Assembly (NCBI GenBank): GCA_030653035.1
Contig: JAUSAB010000030.1
Location: 21,771-85,770, forward strand
Origin: Desulfocapsaceae bacterium
GTDB taxonomy: Bacteria > Desulfobacterota > Desulfobulbia > Desulfobulbales > Desulfocapsaceae
Length of the DNA: 64,000 nt
Direction: 5' to 3'
Shown: one piece after another, positions 54,245-63,799 of the stretch
Layout of the letters: each line of letters starts with the position of its first letter
Numbering within the stretch: position 1 is the stretch's first letter
Program-made: the position numbers and the translations under genes
Notes under the pieces: generated by a model
What the model saw: the letters and a program-made list of their open reading frames with translations, nothing else
What the model was told of the DNA's origin: nothing
The model's database searches: none

Positions 54245-57106
54245 ATGCAAATTGAAGATGACGAAATACTCCAAGGTTTTATCGAAGAATCTCTTGAACA
54301 TCTTGCTGACATTGAAACTGACCTTCTGGCAATAGAAAAAGCAGGGGCCAACATCGATGAAAATCTGGTAAACAAAGTCTTCAGGGCCGCTCACTCCATT
54401 AAGGGCGGGGCTGGTTTTATGGGACTCACAGTGATCCAGGAATTATCTCACGCCATGGAGAATATTCTGGGTATGATACGCAGCCGAAAGCTGGTACCAA
54501 ACCCGGAAATCGTCAATATACTCCTCCAGGGATCAGACAAACTGGAGGCAATGATCAATAATATCCATTCCAGCAATGATGAAGACATTACTGAACATCT
54601 CATCCCCTTAAATGCCATAGCAGAAGGCACTGCACTCCAACCGACCGCACCAAAACCAGCGCCAGAACCTGTTATTGAAGAAGCAGCGCCAGAAGAACCT
54701 GCTGTCGCAGAAGATGTCATCCAGGAACCAGCGCCACAAGCGGCGGAGGTACAAGATATTCCGGAGGAACAGGCAGCACCCACGCCAATTGTTCCAAAAC
54801 CAGAACCAATAGTTCCCCTTACTTCTCCAACGCCAACATCAACTGCAGCAGCTACAACATCTCAGCCCCCTCAGGTTAAGGCAGATACCAGTCTCAGGGT
54901 TCATGTCAGCCTGCTTGACTCCCTCATGACCCTGGCGGGCGAACTTGTTCTCAGTAGAAATCAACTGTTGCAGACCATCGGCTCAAACGACCTGCGCAAT
55001 GCCGAGGCGGTAGGCCAGCGGATTGACCTTATCACCTCTGAGCTACAAGAAGCGATCATGTTGACGCGAATGCAGCCTATTGGCAATGTATTCAGTAAGT
55101 TTCCCCGGGTGGTGCGTGATCTCTCCAAGCAGCTCAATAAAACTATTGAACTGACCATTGTTGGCAATGAAGTTGAACTGGACAAGACCATCATTGAGTC
55201 TATCAACGATCCACTGACCCATCTGGTACGTAATTCGGTAGATCATGGCGTTGAAATGCCCGCAGACCGGAAACGCGTAGGCAAACCGGAAAAAGGCATT
55301 ATCATCCTGAAAGCCTACCATGAAGCAGGCCAAGTTGTCATCCAGATCAGCGACGACGGCAAAGGTCTTGACGGTGAGGCTCTGGCAGCAAGCGCGGTCA
55401 GCAAAGGTCTGATCTCGACCGAACAGGCCCAGATCATGTCGGACAAAGAGAAGATCAATCTCATCTTCCTGCCAGGTTTTTCCATGGCCAAAAAAGTCAC
55501 GGATGTCTCTGGACGTGGCGTTGGCATGGATGTAGTGAAAACCAACCTTGACAAACTTGGCGGTCAGGTTGAAATCGTCTCTGAGGTTGGACACGGGACC
55601 ACCATCTCCATCAAACTTCCCCTGACTCTTGCCATTATTCCCTGTCAAATTATCACAACCAGCGGCGAACGATATGCCATCCCCCAGGTCAACTTGGAAG
55701 AGCTTCTACGTATCCCCGCAAATCAGGTTCAAAAACGGGTGGAAAAAGTCGGCAATGCAGAAGTTGTCCGCCTGCGTGGTAACCTTCTCCCCTTAATCAG
55801 ACTGGCTGATGTAATAGAAGCAGAACGAACCTACTGGGACTCCGCAGAGGCAGCGCACAAACCAGACAAACGTGGCAGTATTGCCGATCGTCGGGGTAAG
55901 ACATCACCTCTCTTCCACGCTAATAATGAGCCCCAGGAAGAAGAGAATATCACCAATCGTAATAAACGCGATCTTTCAGATCGCCGCTATACAGCCTCAA
56001 GTGCCTTAAATATCGTTGTGGTTTCTACCAGCTCCATGAAATATGGCCTCGTTGTCGATCGTCTGCAGGATTCCGAGGAAATCGTCATTAAACCTCTGGG
56101 CCGACATCTGCAACAGTGCAAAGGATATGCTGGAGCCACAATCATGGGTGATGGCCGCATTGCCTTAATCCTTGACGTGAGTAATCTGGCACAGATGGCC
56201 CACCTGACATCCATTGATGGCACGGACAGGGCAAATGAGGTTGCCATGGCTGCCGCAGAGCTTATGCGTGCCCAAAAAGACAAACAAGCCCTACTGATCT
56301 TCCGTAGCTCAGAACAGGAACAGTTTGCTGTCCCCTTGAATCAAGTGGAGCGAATTGAAAAAATCAAACGCTCAGAGATTGAAGATATGGGCGGCAAGCG
56401 GGTCATGCAGTACCGAGGTGGAAGCCTTGCCCTGATTTCTGTAGACAACATTTCTGCGGTTCATCCCCTGGCAGATCAAGATGATCTGCTGGTTATAGTT
56501 TTCAACATTTCCTCAAAACCTGTTGGCCTTTTAGCTATTGGCCCCATTGATGCTGTTGAAATAACCACAGAGATTGATGGCGTAACTCTTAAACAACCTG
56601 GAATTATGGGCTCCATTATCATTGATGGGCACACCACCATGCTTGTAGATGTCTTTGAGATTGTCCAAACCCTTTATCCAGACTGGTTTGCTGAAAAACC
56701 AGTTTTTGAGATTGAAAAAAACAGCGGGGTTGTCCCCACTATCCTGATTGCGGAAGATTCAAATTTTTTCCGCAATCAAGTCAAAGGATACATGACTGAA
56801 TCCGGCTACAAAGTAATTGAAGGAGCGGACGGAGCCATTGCCTGGGATCTGCTGCAAAAACATGCCGATGAGATCTCTCTGGTGGTTACGGATATCGAAA
56901 TGCCAAACATGAATGGCTTTGAACTCACAGAAACCATCAGAAAGAATCCCAAGTATAACAAAATTCCCATTATCGCCCTGACCACATTGGCCGCAGATGA
57001 GGATATCGCCATGGGAAAAGCCGTTGGCATTGATGAGTATCATATCAAACTGGACAAAGAAAAATTAATGACCTGCGTTCATGATTACATGAAACGTCTC
57101 TTCTAA
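54245..57106 (+). CDS. cheA: Hybrid chemotaxis histidine kinase CheA with two CheW-like domains and a receiver
   Basis: 953-residue kinase. P1 HPt domain with the phospho-His in RAAHSIKGGAGFMGL (His 50), a long Pro/Ala/Glu-rich linker (about 130-214), the P3 dimerisation helix pair from about 215, the ATPase domain with N box THLVRNSVDHG (about 323), and GRGVGMDVVKTNL. A first CheW-like domain (about 465-655) is interrupted by a charged insert with RGSIADRRGK, a second spans about 680-815, and the receiver at 830-953 has LIAEDSN and phospho-Asp in VVTDIEMPNMNG. There is no P2 domain. The attached receiver and doubled CheW domain suggest a non-flagellar or alternative-function chemosensory class. 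It heads cheA-cheW-cheB-cheR-receiver. Confidence 0.93.
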   Translation: MQIEDDEILQGFIEESLEHLADIETDLLAIEKAGANIDENLVNKVFRAAHSIKGGAGFMGLTVIQELSHAMENILGMIRSRKLVPNPEIVNILLQGSDKLEAMINNIHSSNDEDITEHLIPLNAIAEGTALQPTAPKPAPEPVIEEAAPEEPAVAEDVIQEPAPQAAEVQDIPEEQAAPTPIVPKPEPIVPLTSPTPTSTAAATTSQPPQVKADTSLRVHVSLLDSLMTLAGELVLSRNQLLQTIGSNDLRNAEAVGQRIDLITSELQEAIMLTRMQPIGNVFSKFPRVVRDLSKQLNKTIELTIVGNEVELDKTIIESINDPLTHLVRNSVDHGVEMPADRKRVGKPEKGIIILKAYHEAGQVVIQISDDGKGLDGEALAASAVSKGLISTEQAQIMSDKEKINLIFLPGFSMAKKVTDVSGRGVGMDVVKTNLDKLGGQVEIVSEVGHGTTISIKLPLTLAIIPCQIITTSGERYAIPQVNLEELLRIPANQVQKRVEKVGNAEVVRLRGNLLPLIRLADVIEAERTYWDSAEAAHKPDKRGSIADRRGKTSPLFHANNEPQEEENITNRNKRDLSDRRYTASSALNIVVVSTSSMKYGLVVDRLQDSEEIVIKPLGRHLQQCKGYAGATIMGDGRIALILDVSNLAQMAHLTSIDGTDRANEVAMAAAELMRAQKDKQALLIFRSSEQEQFAVPLNQVERIEKIKRSEIEDMGGKRVMQYRGGSLALISVDNISAVHPLADQDDLLVIVFNISSKPVGLLAIGPIDAVEITTEIDGVTLKQPGIMGSIIIDGHTTMLVDVFEIVQTLYPDWFAEKPVFEIEKNSGVVPTILIAEDSNFFRNQVKGYMTESGYKVIEGADGAIAWDLLQKHADEISLVVTDIEMPNMNGFELTETIRKNPKYNKIPIIALTTLAADEDIAMGKAVGIDEYHIKLDKEKLMTCVHDYMKRLF

Positions 57107-57211
57107 ACGGATTTCGACGATATGTGATGAATACAGCAAGAAGGACCTGAACTATCACAAAAAGCGAAGGCTACTCGTTATCAATCCATATCGCTTTGTT
57201 AAGAGGATAAT

Positions 57212-57673
57212 ATGAACGAAACAAAAAGCAGTACCAACATACTTGTTGAACTGGCCACCTTCTATATCGGTGATGCCTTGTGCGGGATGGATATCCTGAA
57301 GATCCAAGAAATCAACAAACTGATGGATATGACCAAAGTTCCCCAGGCACCTTCTTATGTTATTGGAATTCTGAACCTGAGGGGTCAGATTGTGACCATC
57401 ATCGATCTTGGTAAAAAACTTGGCCTTGGGGCAACAGATGCCACCCTCAGTTCGCGGAATATTATCGTGAATTCCCCAGGCGAACATGTAGGGCTTCTTG
57501 TCACTCGGCTCAGCGATGTCATCTCAGCAGACACCGGCAAAATTGAGCGTGCCCCTGCCAATATGGGTGGAATCCAGGGAGAATTTTTCTCTGGAGTCTA
57601 TAAAACTGAGGATAGACTTATTGGCATCCTTGACATCAATAAAGTCTTACGCCTCGAAGACCAAGGTCACTGA
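57212..57673 (+). CDS. cheW: CheW adaptor
   Basis: 153-residue coupling protein made of one CheW domain: LATFYIGDALCGMDILKIQE, then VIGILNLRGQIVTIIDLGKK and the end DRLIGILDINKVLRLED. It links the chemoreceptors to CheA. It lies 105 bp after cheA and 2 bp before cheB. Confidence 0.93.
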   Translation: MNETKSSTNILVELATFYIGDALCGMDILKIQEINKLMDMTKVPQAPSYVIGILNLRGQIVTIIDLGKKLGLGATDATLSSRNIIVNSPGEHVGLLVTRLSDVISADTGKIERAPANMGGIQGEFFSGVYKTEDRLIGILDINKVLRLEDQGH

Positions 57674-57675
57674 GA

Positions 57676-58806
57676 ATGCTTCCAAAAAAATTACGTATTT
57701 TAGTTGTAGACGACACTATTGTTTATCGAAAGGCAGTCAGCGATATCCTGGCTGAAATTCCAGGCGTCGAAGTCGTAGGCATTGCCCATAATGGCAAAAT
57801 TGCCATGTCCAAAATCGCCAGTCTGAAGCCGGATCTACTTACTCTGGATATTGAGATGCCAGAGATGAACGGCCTAGAGGTTCTGGCCGAACTGCAGAAA
57901 AGCCATCCAGGGGTCGGCGCCATCATGCTCTCAACACTCACTGCCGATGGCAGTGATATGACCATGAAGGCTCTGGAACTTGGCGCCTTTGACTTTATCC
58001 TCAAACCACAAAGCAGCGCCAACCTGCAGGAAGGAAAGGCTCAAATAAAGGCTGCCCTTCAACCCATGCTTGAGGCCTTTCGCCATTCACAAAACGCCTC
58101 ATCTTTACTTGGCACCAAGGGTGTGTTCACGTCCAAGACCCTTCTTACCCAAAAACCTAACTCCTTGTTTCGGGCGCAAACCCCACCTGGACCGAGCAAT
58201 ATCCCTCCCCGCCCTTCAGTGCGAAGAGGAAAATCAGAAATTGTCACGATCGGAATCTCAACCGGAGGACCAAACGCTTTAAGCCAAATGTTGCCACTTC
58301 TTCCTGGTGATCTTGGTGTCCCGGTAGTCATTGTCCAGCATATGCCACCAGTTTTCACAAAATCGCTAGCTGCAAGTCTGGATGCCAAATGCGCACTCAC
58401 CGTCAAAGAGGCGCAGGAGGCAGAACCAATTCAAGCAAACACTGTTTATATTGCCCCAGGCGGGAAACAAATGAAACTCATGGCCAGTGCTGATGGGAAA
58501 AATCGAATCATCAAACTTACTAACGATCCCCCTGAAAATTCCTGCAAGCCATCCGTCGATTATCTTTTCCGTTCAGTAGGTGATTATTACGTTGGCCGCA
58601 CCACTGCTGTTATTATGACCGGAATGGGTTCGGACGGCACTAAGGCCTTACAACTTCTGAAACAAAAAGGGGCGCTAATTATTGCCCAAAACGAGGCCAC
58701 CTGCGTGGTCTATGGAATGCCCAAAGCCCCTATTGAACTAGGCTTGGCTGATGTCATTGCTCCTTTGAATAAAATTGCTGATGAAATTACCAAAAGTGTC
58801 AGATAG
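57676..58806 (+). CDS. cheB: CheB chemoreceptor methylesterase (second copy)
   Basis: 376-residue response-regulator methylesterase. The receiver has ILVVDDTIVYRKAV, phospho-Asp in LTLDIEMPEMNG and Lys in ILKPQ. The catalytic domain has Ser in IGISTGGPNAL, His in VIVQHMPP and Asp in TGMGSDG. A linker of about 60 residues (with TPPGPSNIPPRPSVRRGK) joins the two. It is different in sequence from the CheB at 1133. It lies 2 bp after cheW and 54 bp before cheR. Confidence 0.94.
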   Translation: MLPKKLRILVVDDTIVYRKAVSDILAEIPGVEVVGIAHNGKIAMSKIASLKPDLLTLDIEMPEMNGLEVLAELQKSHPGVGAIMLSTLTADGSDMTMKALELGAFDFILKPQSSANLQEGKAQIKAALQPMLEAFRHSQNASSLLGTKGVFTSKTLLTQKPNSLFRAQTPPGPSNIPPRPSVRRGKSEIVTIGISTGGPNALSQMLPLLPGDLGVPVVIVQHMPPVFTKSLAASLDAKCALTVKEAQEAEPIQANTVYIAPGGKQMKLMASADGKNRIIKLTNDPPENSCKPSVDYLFRSVGDYYVGRTTAVIMTGMGSDGTKALQLLKQKGALIIAQNEATCVVYGMPKAPIELGLADVIAPLNKIADEITKSVR

Positions 58807-58860
58807 CGCTCATCAAAAATTTGTCTTACTTTTTTTCACTATGATTTCACTTTTGACAGC

Positions 58861-59697
58861 ATGCTAAAAATATCACCAGAAGAGCTGAAGCTCGTTGCTC
58901 AATATATTCACGATATATCAGGAATATATCTTGACCAGAGCAAATCCTACCTATTTGAGACCCGCTTAGGTACAATTGCCACCGAACACGGCTGCAGTAC
59001 CTACAAAGAGCTGTATCAGAAGGCCAAGACTGAACCCAGTAAGACTATTGAACGTAAAATAATTGATGCCATCTCCACCAACGAGACCCTCTTCTTTCGA
59101 GACAAAGGCCCCTTTGAACTCCTGCAGTTCAAACTGCTTCCCGAGCTGATCGACGCCCGCACACCAAGTTCTCCGGCGCTGAAAACCAATATCAAAATAT
59201 GGAGCGCTGCCTCATCAACGGGCCAAGAGCTCTACTCTATTGCCATCATCATCAAGGAACTACTCCCTAAGATTGCCAATTACTCCATCAAACTTCTCGG
59301 CACGGATATTTCAGACAGTGCAGTTTCCCAAGCCAGTCGGGGAAAATACAACAAATTTGAAATGGAACGAGGACTTCCTGGTGATAAGTTGCAACGTTAT
59401 TTTACCATGTTTGGTGATTCATGGACAATTAAGGATGAAATCCGGGCCATGGTCCAATTTAAAAAACTTAATCTCATGTTACCTTTTGTCGGTCTTGGGA
59501 AATTTGACATCATCTTCTGTCGGAATGTGGCCATCTATTTCACCCTTCCCGACCGTCAGAAACTTTTCGAGAAAATAGCAGACAGCTTAGCAGATGACGG
59601 CTATCTTATCATTGGGTCCACAGAATCACTCACTGGCATCTGTCCTCGTTTTGTTCCCAAGAGACATTTACGATCAATCTTTTATCAGAAGAAATAA
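58861..59697 (+). CDS. cheR: CheR chemoreceptor methyltransferase (second copy)
   Basis: 278-residue SAM-dependent glutamate methyltransferase. An N-terminal helical domain has DAISTNETLFFRDKGPF, the SAM site IWSAASSTGQELYS, then LGTDISDSAVSQAS, and FDIIFCRNVAIYF. It lacks the TPR tail seen in the CheR at the start of the window. Together with cheB it sets receptor adaptation for this operon. Confidence 0.94.
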   Translation: MLKISPEELKLVAQYIHDISGIYLDQSKSYLFETRLGTIATEHGCSTYKELYQKAKTEPSKTIERKIIDAISTNETLFFRDKGPFELLQFKLLPELIDARTPSSPALKTNIKIWSAASSTGQELYSIAIIIKELLPKIANYSIKLLGTDISDSAVSQASRGKYNKFEMERGLPGDKLQRYFTMFGDSWTIKDEIRAMVQFKKLNLMLPFVGLGKFDIIFCRNVAIYFTLPDRQKLFEKIADSLADDGYLIIGSTESLTGICPRFVPKRHLRSIFYQKK

Positions 59698-59711
59698 AGG
59701 GAGTTCCTTTC

Positions 59712-60290
59712 ATGAACAATATGACCATACTCGTTGTTGACGATGATCCTGTCATCAGAAAAATGCTGGAGAAACGCCTGGAGAAAGAAGGGTATGAAGT
59801 GTTGATTGCGGAAGATGGTTATCAGGCGAGGAAAATGCTCCCCCAACAACATATTGACGTGGTACTGACCGACCTGATGATGCCAGGATCAATCGGGGGT
59901 ATCGAAGTTCTTGATATTGCAAAAAATCTCAACCCCAACATTGAGGTTATCCTGATCACTGCCCACTCATCTATTGATACTGCAGTTGAAGCAATGAAAA
60001 AAGGTGCTGCCGACTACCTGGAAAAACCAATTAACTTTGACGAACTTTTTCTACGCCTTGAAAAAATAGCCAATGTTAACTCAATAATGCGGAATGCCAT
60101 GGATCTCAGTCAAGCAATGGACACAACAGAAAGCGCAGCATCTGAAACCATTCAGAACCTGGAAATCAAAACCGCTGAGCTCCAAAACCAAATGGATACA
60201 CTCGAAACAATTCTTCGTGATGAAGAAACATCCATCTATGACCGCATTGACAAAGCTATCAATCTGTTAACAAAACAAAAGCTCTCATAA
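59712..60290 (+). CDS. Response regulator: receiver plus coiled-coil tail
   Basis: 192-residue single-receiver protein. The receiver has ILVVDDDPVIRKML, phospho-Asp in VVLTDLMMPGSIGG, Thr-like ITAHSS and Lys in YLEKPIN. Residues about 125-192 are a heptad-like helical tail without a known output domain (ETIQNLEIKTAELQNQMD). Being the last gene of the che operon, 15 bp after cheR, it is the likely output partner of CheA here, although the receiver is not CheY-short. Binding of another protein by the coiled coil is the probable output. Confidence 0.88.
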   Translation: MNNMTILVVDDDPVIRKMLEKRLEKEGYEVLIAEDGYQARKMLPQQHIDVVLTDLMMPGSIGGIEVLDIAKNLNPNIEVILITAHSSIDTAVEAMKKGAADYLEKPINFDELFLRLEKIANVNSIMRNAMDLSQAMDTTESAASETIQNLEIKTAELQNQMDTLETILRDEETSIYDRIDKAINLLTKQKLS

Positions 60291-60365
60291 TATCGTGCCT
60301 AACAGCGCTTCACATCCCTCTTTCATTCCCCTGCTAATTTCCAACAAGAGAATTTCTTGAAAATA

Positions 60366-62219
60366 TTACTGTCGCCCTTGCAGCTCATACCCAACAGCAT
60401 CAGATAATTGGGCATCATCAAGAAGGGCTCCGTCAAGTTTAGCGCCAGTCAAATCTGCCCCTGAAAGATTGGCTTTATACAAATCAGCTTTCCGCAAATC
60501 TGCATTTCTGAGATTGGCTTTCACCAGTATCGCCCCTTTCAAGTTTGCATTCTCAAAATCAACACCTTCAAGCCTGCTTCCACTGAGATCAGCACCTTCA
60601 AGATCAGCACTATCAATATTTTTACCTGTCAGATCAACCCCCGCGAGGTTACATCCATAGCAATGCTTTGTTTCAAGCAATAGGGCCTTGTTTTTTGCTG
60701 TTTCAGCCGCTGGATCTATCTTATTCTCAGGAATCTGAGCACCTATCATTTCATTTCCCTGTAGCTGCTTGCCCTTCTGAATGTCATCATCGTGTTTTCC
60801 GGTCACAGCTTTATTGTCACTTTCTCCCTGACCAAACAACCCTTTCACACTCCCCAAGGTCTTATCAAAAAATCCTGGCTCTGTTGAGGGAGAAGCCACC
60901 TGCGTTCCTTTAATCTCGACAGGCGGTTGTTCTTTTACAGGAGGAATGTCGGCACCAACATCAGATTTTGACGATGCCTGCACAGATGGCACAGTTTCTG
61001 GTGTTACCTCAGCCGTTTTGCCAATAGCGGCTGATTTTTCAGCTACCGTTTTCTTTTGATCATTTTCTCCCTGACTAAACAACCCTTTCACACTCCCCAA
61101 GGTCTTATCAAAAAATCCTGGCTCTGTTGAGGGAGAAGCCACCTGCGTTCCTTTGACCTCGACCAGCGGTTGTTCTTTAACAGGGGAAATATTGGCAACA
61201 ACATCCTGTTTCGGTCCGGCCAGTACAGCTGGCGCAGTTTCTGATGTTACCTTAGCAGTTTTTCCGGTTGCAACTGATTTTTCAGTCACCGCTTTTTTCC
61301 CATCGCCCTCTCCCTGACCAAACAACCCTTTCACACTCCCCAAGGTCTTATCAAAAAATCCCGGCTCTGTTGAGGGAGAAACCGCCTTCTTTCCTTTGAC
61401 CTCGGCGGGCGGTTGTTCTTTTACAGGGGGAATGTCGGCAACAACATCCTGTTTTGGCACTGCCTGTACAGCTGGAGCTGGCGTAACTTCAGGTGTTACC
61501 TTAACAGTTTTTCCAGCCAAAACTGATTTTTCAGTCACCACTTTCTTCTCATCACTCTCTCCCTGACCAAACAACCCTTTCACACTCCCCCAGGTTTTAT
61601 CAAAAAACCCTGGCTCTGCGGCAGGAGGAGCCGACGTCTTTCCTTTAATATCAGCAAGCGGTTGCTGCAATGTGGCGCCATGAGCCTTATCTTTAGTTTC
61701 CACAAGCGAAGTCGCTCCCAGCCCTTCTTGGGCAGGGAGCGGCGTTTCAACAACATCCTGAGTAGAAACATTTTCAGAGACAGACTTTTCTGATGGTTGA
61801 TTCAAGGCAACTTCTTTGTCCAATTGAATACCGACAAGATAAGCCCCAACAAAAGTTGCGCCACGAAGATCTGCGCCGCGAAGATCCGCCTCAGCCAGAT
61901 CAGCACCACCAAATTCAACATCCCTTAAATCTGCATTTTGCAAGTTGGCCTTATTCAGAGCAGCAAGATGTAATCGAGCTTGCGAGAGATGCGCACCTGC
62001 CAAATTAGCTCCTGTCAAATTGACCCTGTCAAGATTAACTCCTGAAAGATTAACGCCAGCAAGCTCACATCCAGGACAACTACTGGTTTCTATCAGTTTC
62101 TTCCTGTTATCTTGCACCTTGGCAAGATCAATATTCTGCCCAGCAAAGGCAAAATGATTCCAATTACATACCACCACACCAACCAACATCAACGGGACAA
62201 TCTTCTTCAACGCGCACAT
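60366..62219 (-). CDS. Secreted pentapeptide-repeat protein with central 81-residue repeats
   Basis: About 617-residue exported protein. The signal peptide is residues 1-27 (IVPLMLVGVVVCNWNHFAFA). Two pentapeptide-repeat blocks (about 50-135 and 520-605) each begin with a CxGC motif (SSCPGCELAGVNLSG and HCYGCNLAGVDLTG) and then A(D/N)L-x-x steps such as ADLAEADLRGADLRG. Between them lie four copies of EPGFFDKT-GSVKGLF-QGE separated by Val/Pro/Lys-rich spacers, probably extended. The pentapeptide blocks would fold as right-handed quadrilateral helices. ATG 62219 was chosen because it gives a clean signal peptide; ATG 62255 is in frame. It is convergent with the receiver gene (75 bp). Function unknown; a periplasmic or surface scaffold is likely. 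Confidence 0.8.
   Translation of the reverse strand: MCALKKIVPLMLVGVVVCNWNHFAFAGQNIDLAKVQDNRKKLIETSSCPGCELAGVNLSGVNLDRVNLTGANLAGAHLSQARLHLAALNKANLQNADLRDVEFGGADLAEADLRGADLRGATFVGAYLVGIQLDKEVALNQPSEKSVSENVSTQDVVETPLPAQEGLGATSLVETKDKAHGATLQQPLADIKGKTSAPPAAEPGFFDKTWGSVKGLFGQGESDEKKVVTEKSVLAGKTVKVTPEVTPAPAVQAVPKQDVVADIPPVKEQPPAEVKGKKAVSPSTEPGFFDKTLGSVKGLFGQGEGDGKKAVTEKSVATGKTAKVTSETAPAVLAGPKQDVVANISPVKEQPLVEVKGTQVASPSTEPGFFDKTLGSVKGLFSQGENDQKKTVAEKSAAIGKTAEVTPETVPSVQASSKSDVGADIPPVKEQPPVEIKGTQVASPSTEPGFFDKTLGSVKGLFGQGESDNKAVTGKHDDDIQKGKQLQGNEMIGAQIPENKIDPAAETAKNKALLLETKHCYGCNLAGVDLTGKNIDSADLEGADLSGSRLEGVDFENANLKGAILVKANLRNADLRKADLYKANLSGADLTGAKLDGALLDDAQLSDAVGYELQGRQ
60820..61620 (-). repeat. Four 240-250 bp tandem repeats in the pentapeptide-repeat gene
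   Basis: The sequence encoding EPGFFDKT-GSVKGLFGQGE recurs four times, at about 60825-60890, 61065-61130, 61310-61375 and 61555-61620, with highly similar DNA (TCCCTGACCAAACAACCCTT in three). The period is about 243-246 bp (81-82 codons). Confidence 0.8.
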
Positions 62220-62468
62220 ATTTTTCCCCAACAGGACAACTCTCTCAAAGTTCAAAAAAGGATATTAGCTATCATCTTCCATCAACATGCAACTCAGGAA
62301 AGGATACTCCAGACGAAGCAAACCTGTCAAGATTCATCAAGAGATGACCACTCATTGTCTCTTTTGGCCCTCATTTTTCAATCATTCAGAATTATCAAAG
62401 CTCTTTATACGCAAACTTTGGTCTCCAGAGCAAATTTCAGGAAGGTCCGCACGAAGGGAAAACAATGA

Positions 62469-63183
62469 AATATCCTCTCGGGGCTCGATATATCTCATGA
62501 GGCTATTTATCTGGCCATCTACGCCATGCCAAGGGGCACCCTAAAAAGAGTTGCAATTGTTTGCGGCAAGGTAAGCCGCATCGGGGGCGGCGCAGCAATT
62601 CCACCGAGCGTCGTGGAAAAATTAAAGACATGACCAACATCAGTAAGCGGCCGGAGGAAGTCGAGGGACGAATAATCCCCGGTCACTGGGAAGGCGATTT
62701 GATCGTTGGGGCCAACGATGCGTCAGCAAGAGAACGCTCGTTGAGAGAACGACTCGGCTGGTTGTGCTTGTTAAAATGGCGACAAGAGCGGCTGACGTAG
62801 CTGCCAGCGCATTTGCAGGGGCTTTGAATGCGGATCCCCCAGTCGCGTTGGAAAAGACTCTGACTTATGACCAAGGCAAAGAAATGGCCGCCCATAAAGT
62901 CTTCACGTCCGCTACGGACATGAACGTCTATTTTGCGGACCCCCAGTCGCCATGGCAACGAGGAACGAACGAAAACACCAACGGATTGTTGAGGCAATAT
63001 TTCCCAAAAGAGACAGCGTTGTCAGGCTACACGCAGGTTGAACTGAATGCGGTGGCCGAGCGGTTGAACGCCAGACCTAGAAAGACGCTTAGTTTCGCGA
63101 CGCCAAAAGAAGCGTTTTCAAAATTACTGGCAGAACTGAATGAAAACTTGGAAATCAAACCAGGTGTTGCTTACGCAACTTGA
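62469..63183 (+). pseudogene. IS30-family transposase, truncated and frameshifted
   Basis: Successive plus-strand frames give the C-terminal two thirds of an IS30 transposase: [19 protein letters not shown] (from about 62487), [58 protein letters not shown], and DPQSPWQRGTNENTNGLLRQ to the stop at 63183. The DDE-site context ([24 protein letters not shown]) is present, but frameshifts near 62555, 62578 and 62728 and a missing N-terminal HTH make it non-functional. No clear IS30 inverted repeats were seen; a 14-bp palindrome GCCTATATATAGGC lies just after the stop. Confidence 0.9.
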
Positions 63184-63268
63184 ATGCGCCTATATATAGG
63201 CACGGTATTGGGCACAAGAACAACACATATCCCTAATAGTAAAAAATAAAATTATTAATATCAGAGTG

Positions 63269-63322
63269 TTATTAACAGCAATGAAAAATGAATTTTCATT
63301 CATTTTTCATTGCTGTTAATAA
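63269..63322. repeat. 24-bp perfect inverted repeat (AT-rich hairpin)
   Basis: TTATTAACAGCAATGAAAAA continues to a 24-base arm that is exactly complementary to 63299-63322, with loop TTTTCA. Both sides are flanked by A/T runs, so it could act as a terminator on either strand or be an insertion scar. Confidence 0.7.
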
Positions 63323-63462
63323 AAAAATTTTATATAGTAAAAAGATTCATCAAATGTGTGGCGAGTTTTCTCCAAAATACAAAATACTGGAATGATTTTC
63401 TCAGCATCCATATGCACCGAACAACCCAACAAAGTAATCTTTAAATCTCTTTTATTATATTA

Positions 63463-63769
63463 AGGGGCTATGCACTTGACTCCTACCACCACAACATATA
63501 GTGGTCATGTCAAAATGAAATATTGTGTGATGCACCTGCTTTTTCAGGCGTAGTTATTCCAGGCTTTGCCTCCTTGCCACCAATGATTTCTTGACAAGGA
63601 ACAGGGGCAGAAAGAAGTGCCTGCTAAACCAAGCGATAAAAAAGTTGGCCGTGCGACCTGGAAGTCCTCCTGTTGAAGCGGAATGTAAATTCAGTAAGGT
63701 TTTTGGGGAAATCATCCATATCGCCACAGACTACATGTTGTGGCTTCAGGAGTCAAGTGCATAGCCCAG
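63463..63769. mobile_element. 307-bp MITE-like element with 8-bp target duplication
   Basis: The ends are inverted repeats: GGGCTATGCACTTGACTCCT at the left and its exact complement at the right (20 of 22 terminal positions match), with a second matching block inside (CCACAACATRTAGT). TTATATTA flanks the element on both sides (63455-63462 and 63770-63777), an 8-bp target duplication. The interior has no intact gene. It lies 31 bp from the IS1595-type transposase fragment, whose family makes 8-bp duplications. Confidence 0.8.
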
Positions 63770-63799
63770 TTATATTATATGGCTCTGCCTTATTTTCAG

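Noticed and set aside
62683..62997. 104-codon minus-strand ORF over the IS30 region
   Set aside because: It is antisense to recognisable IS30 transposase sequence.
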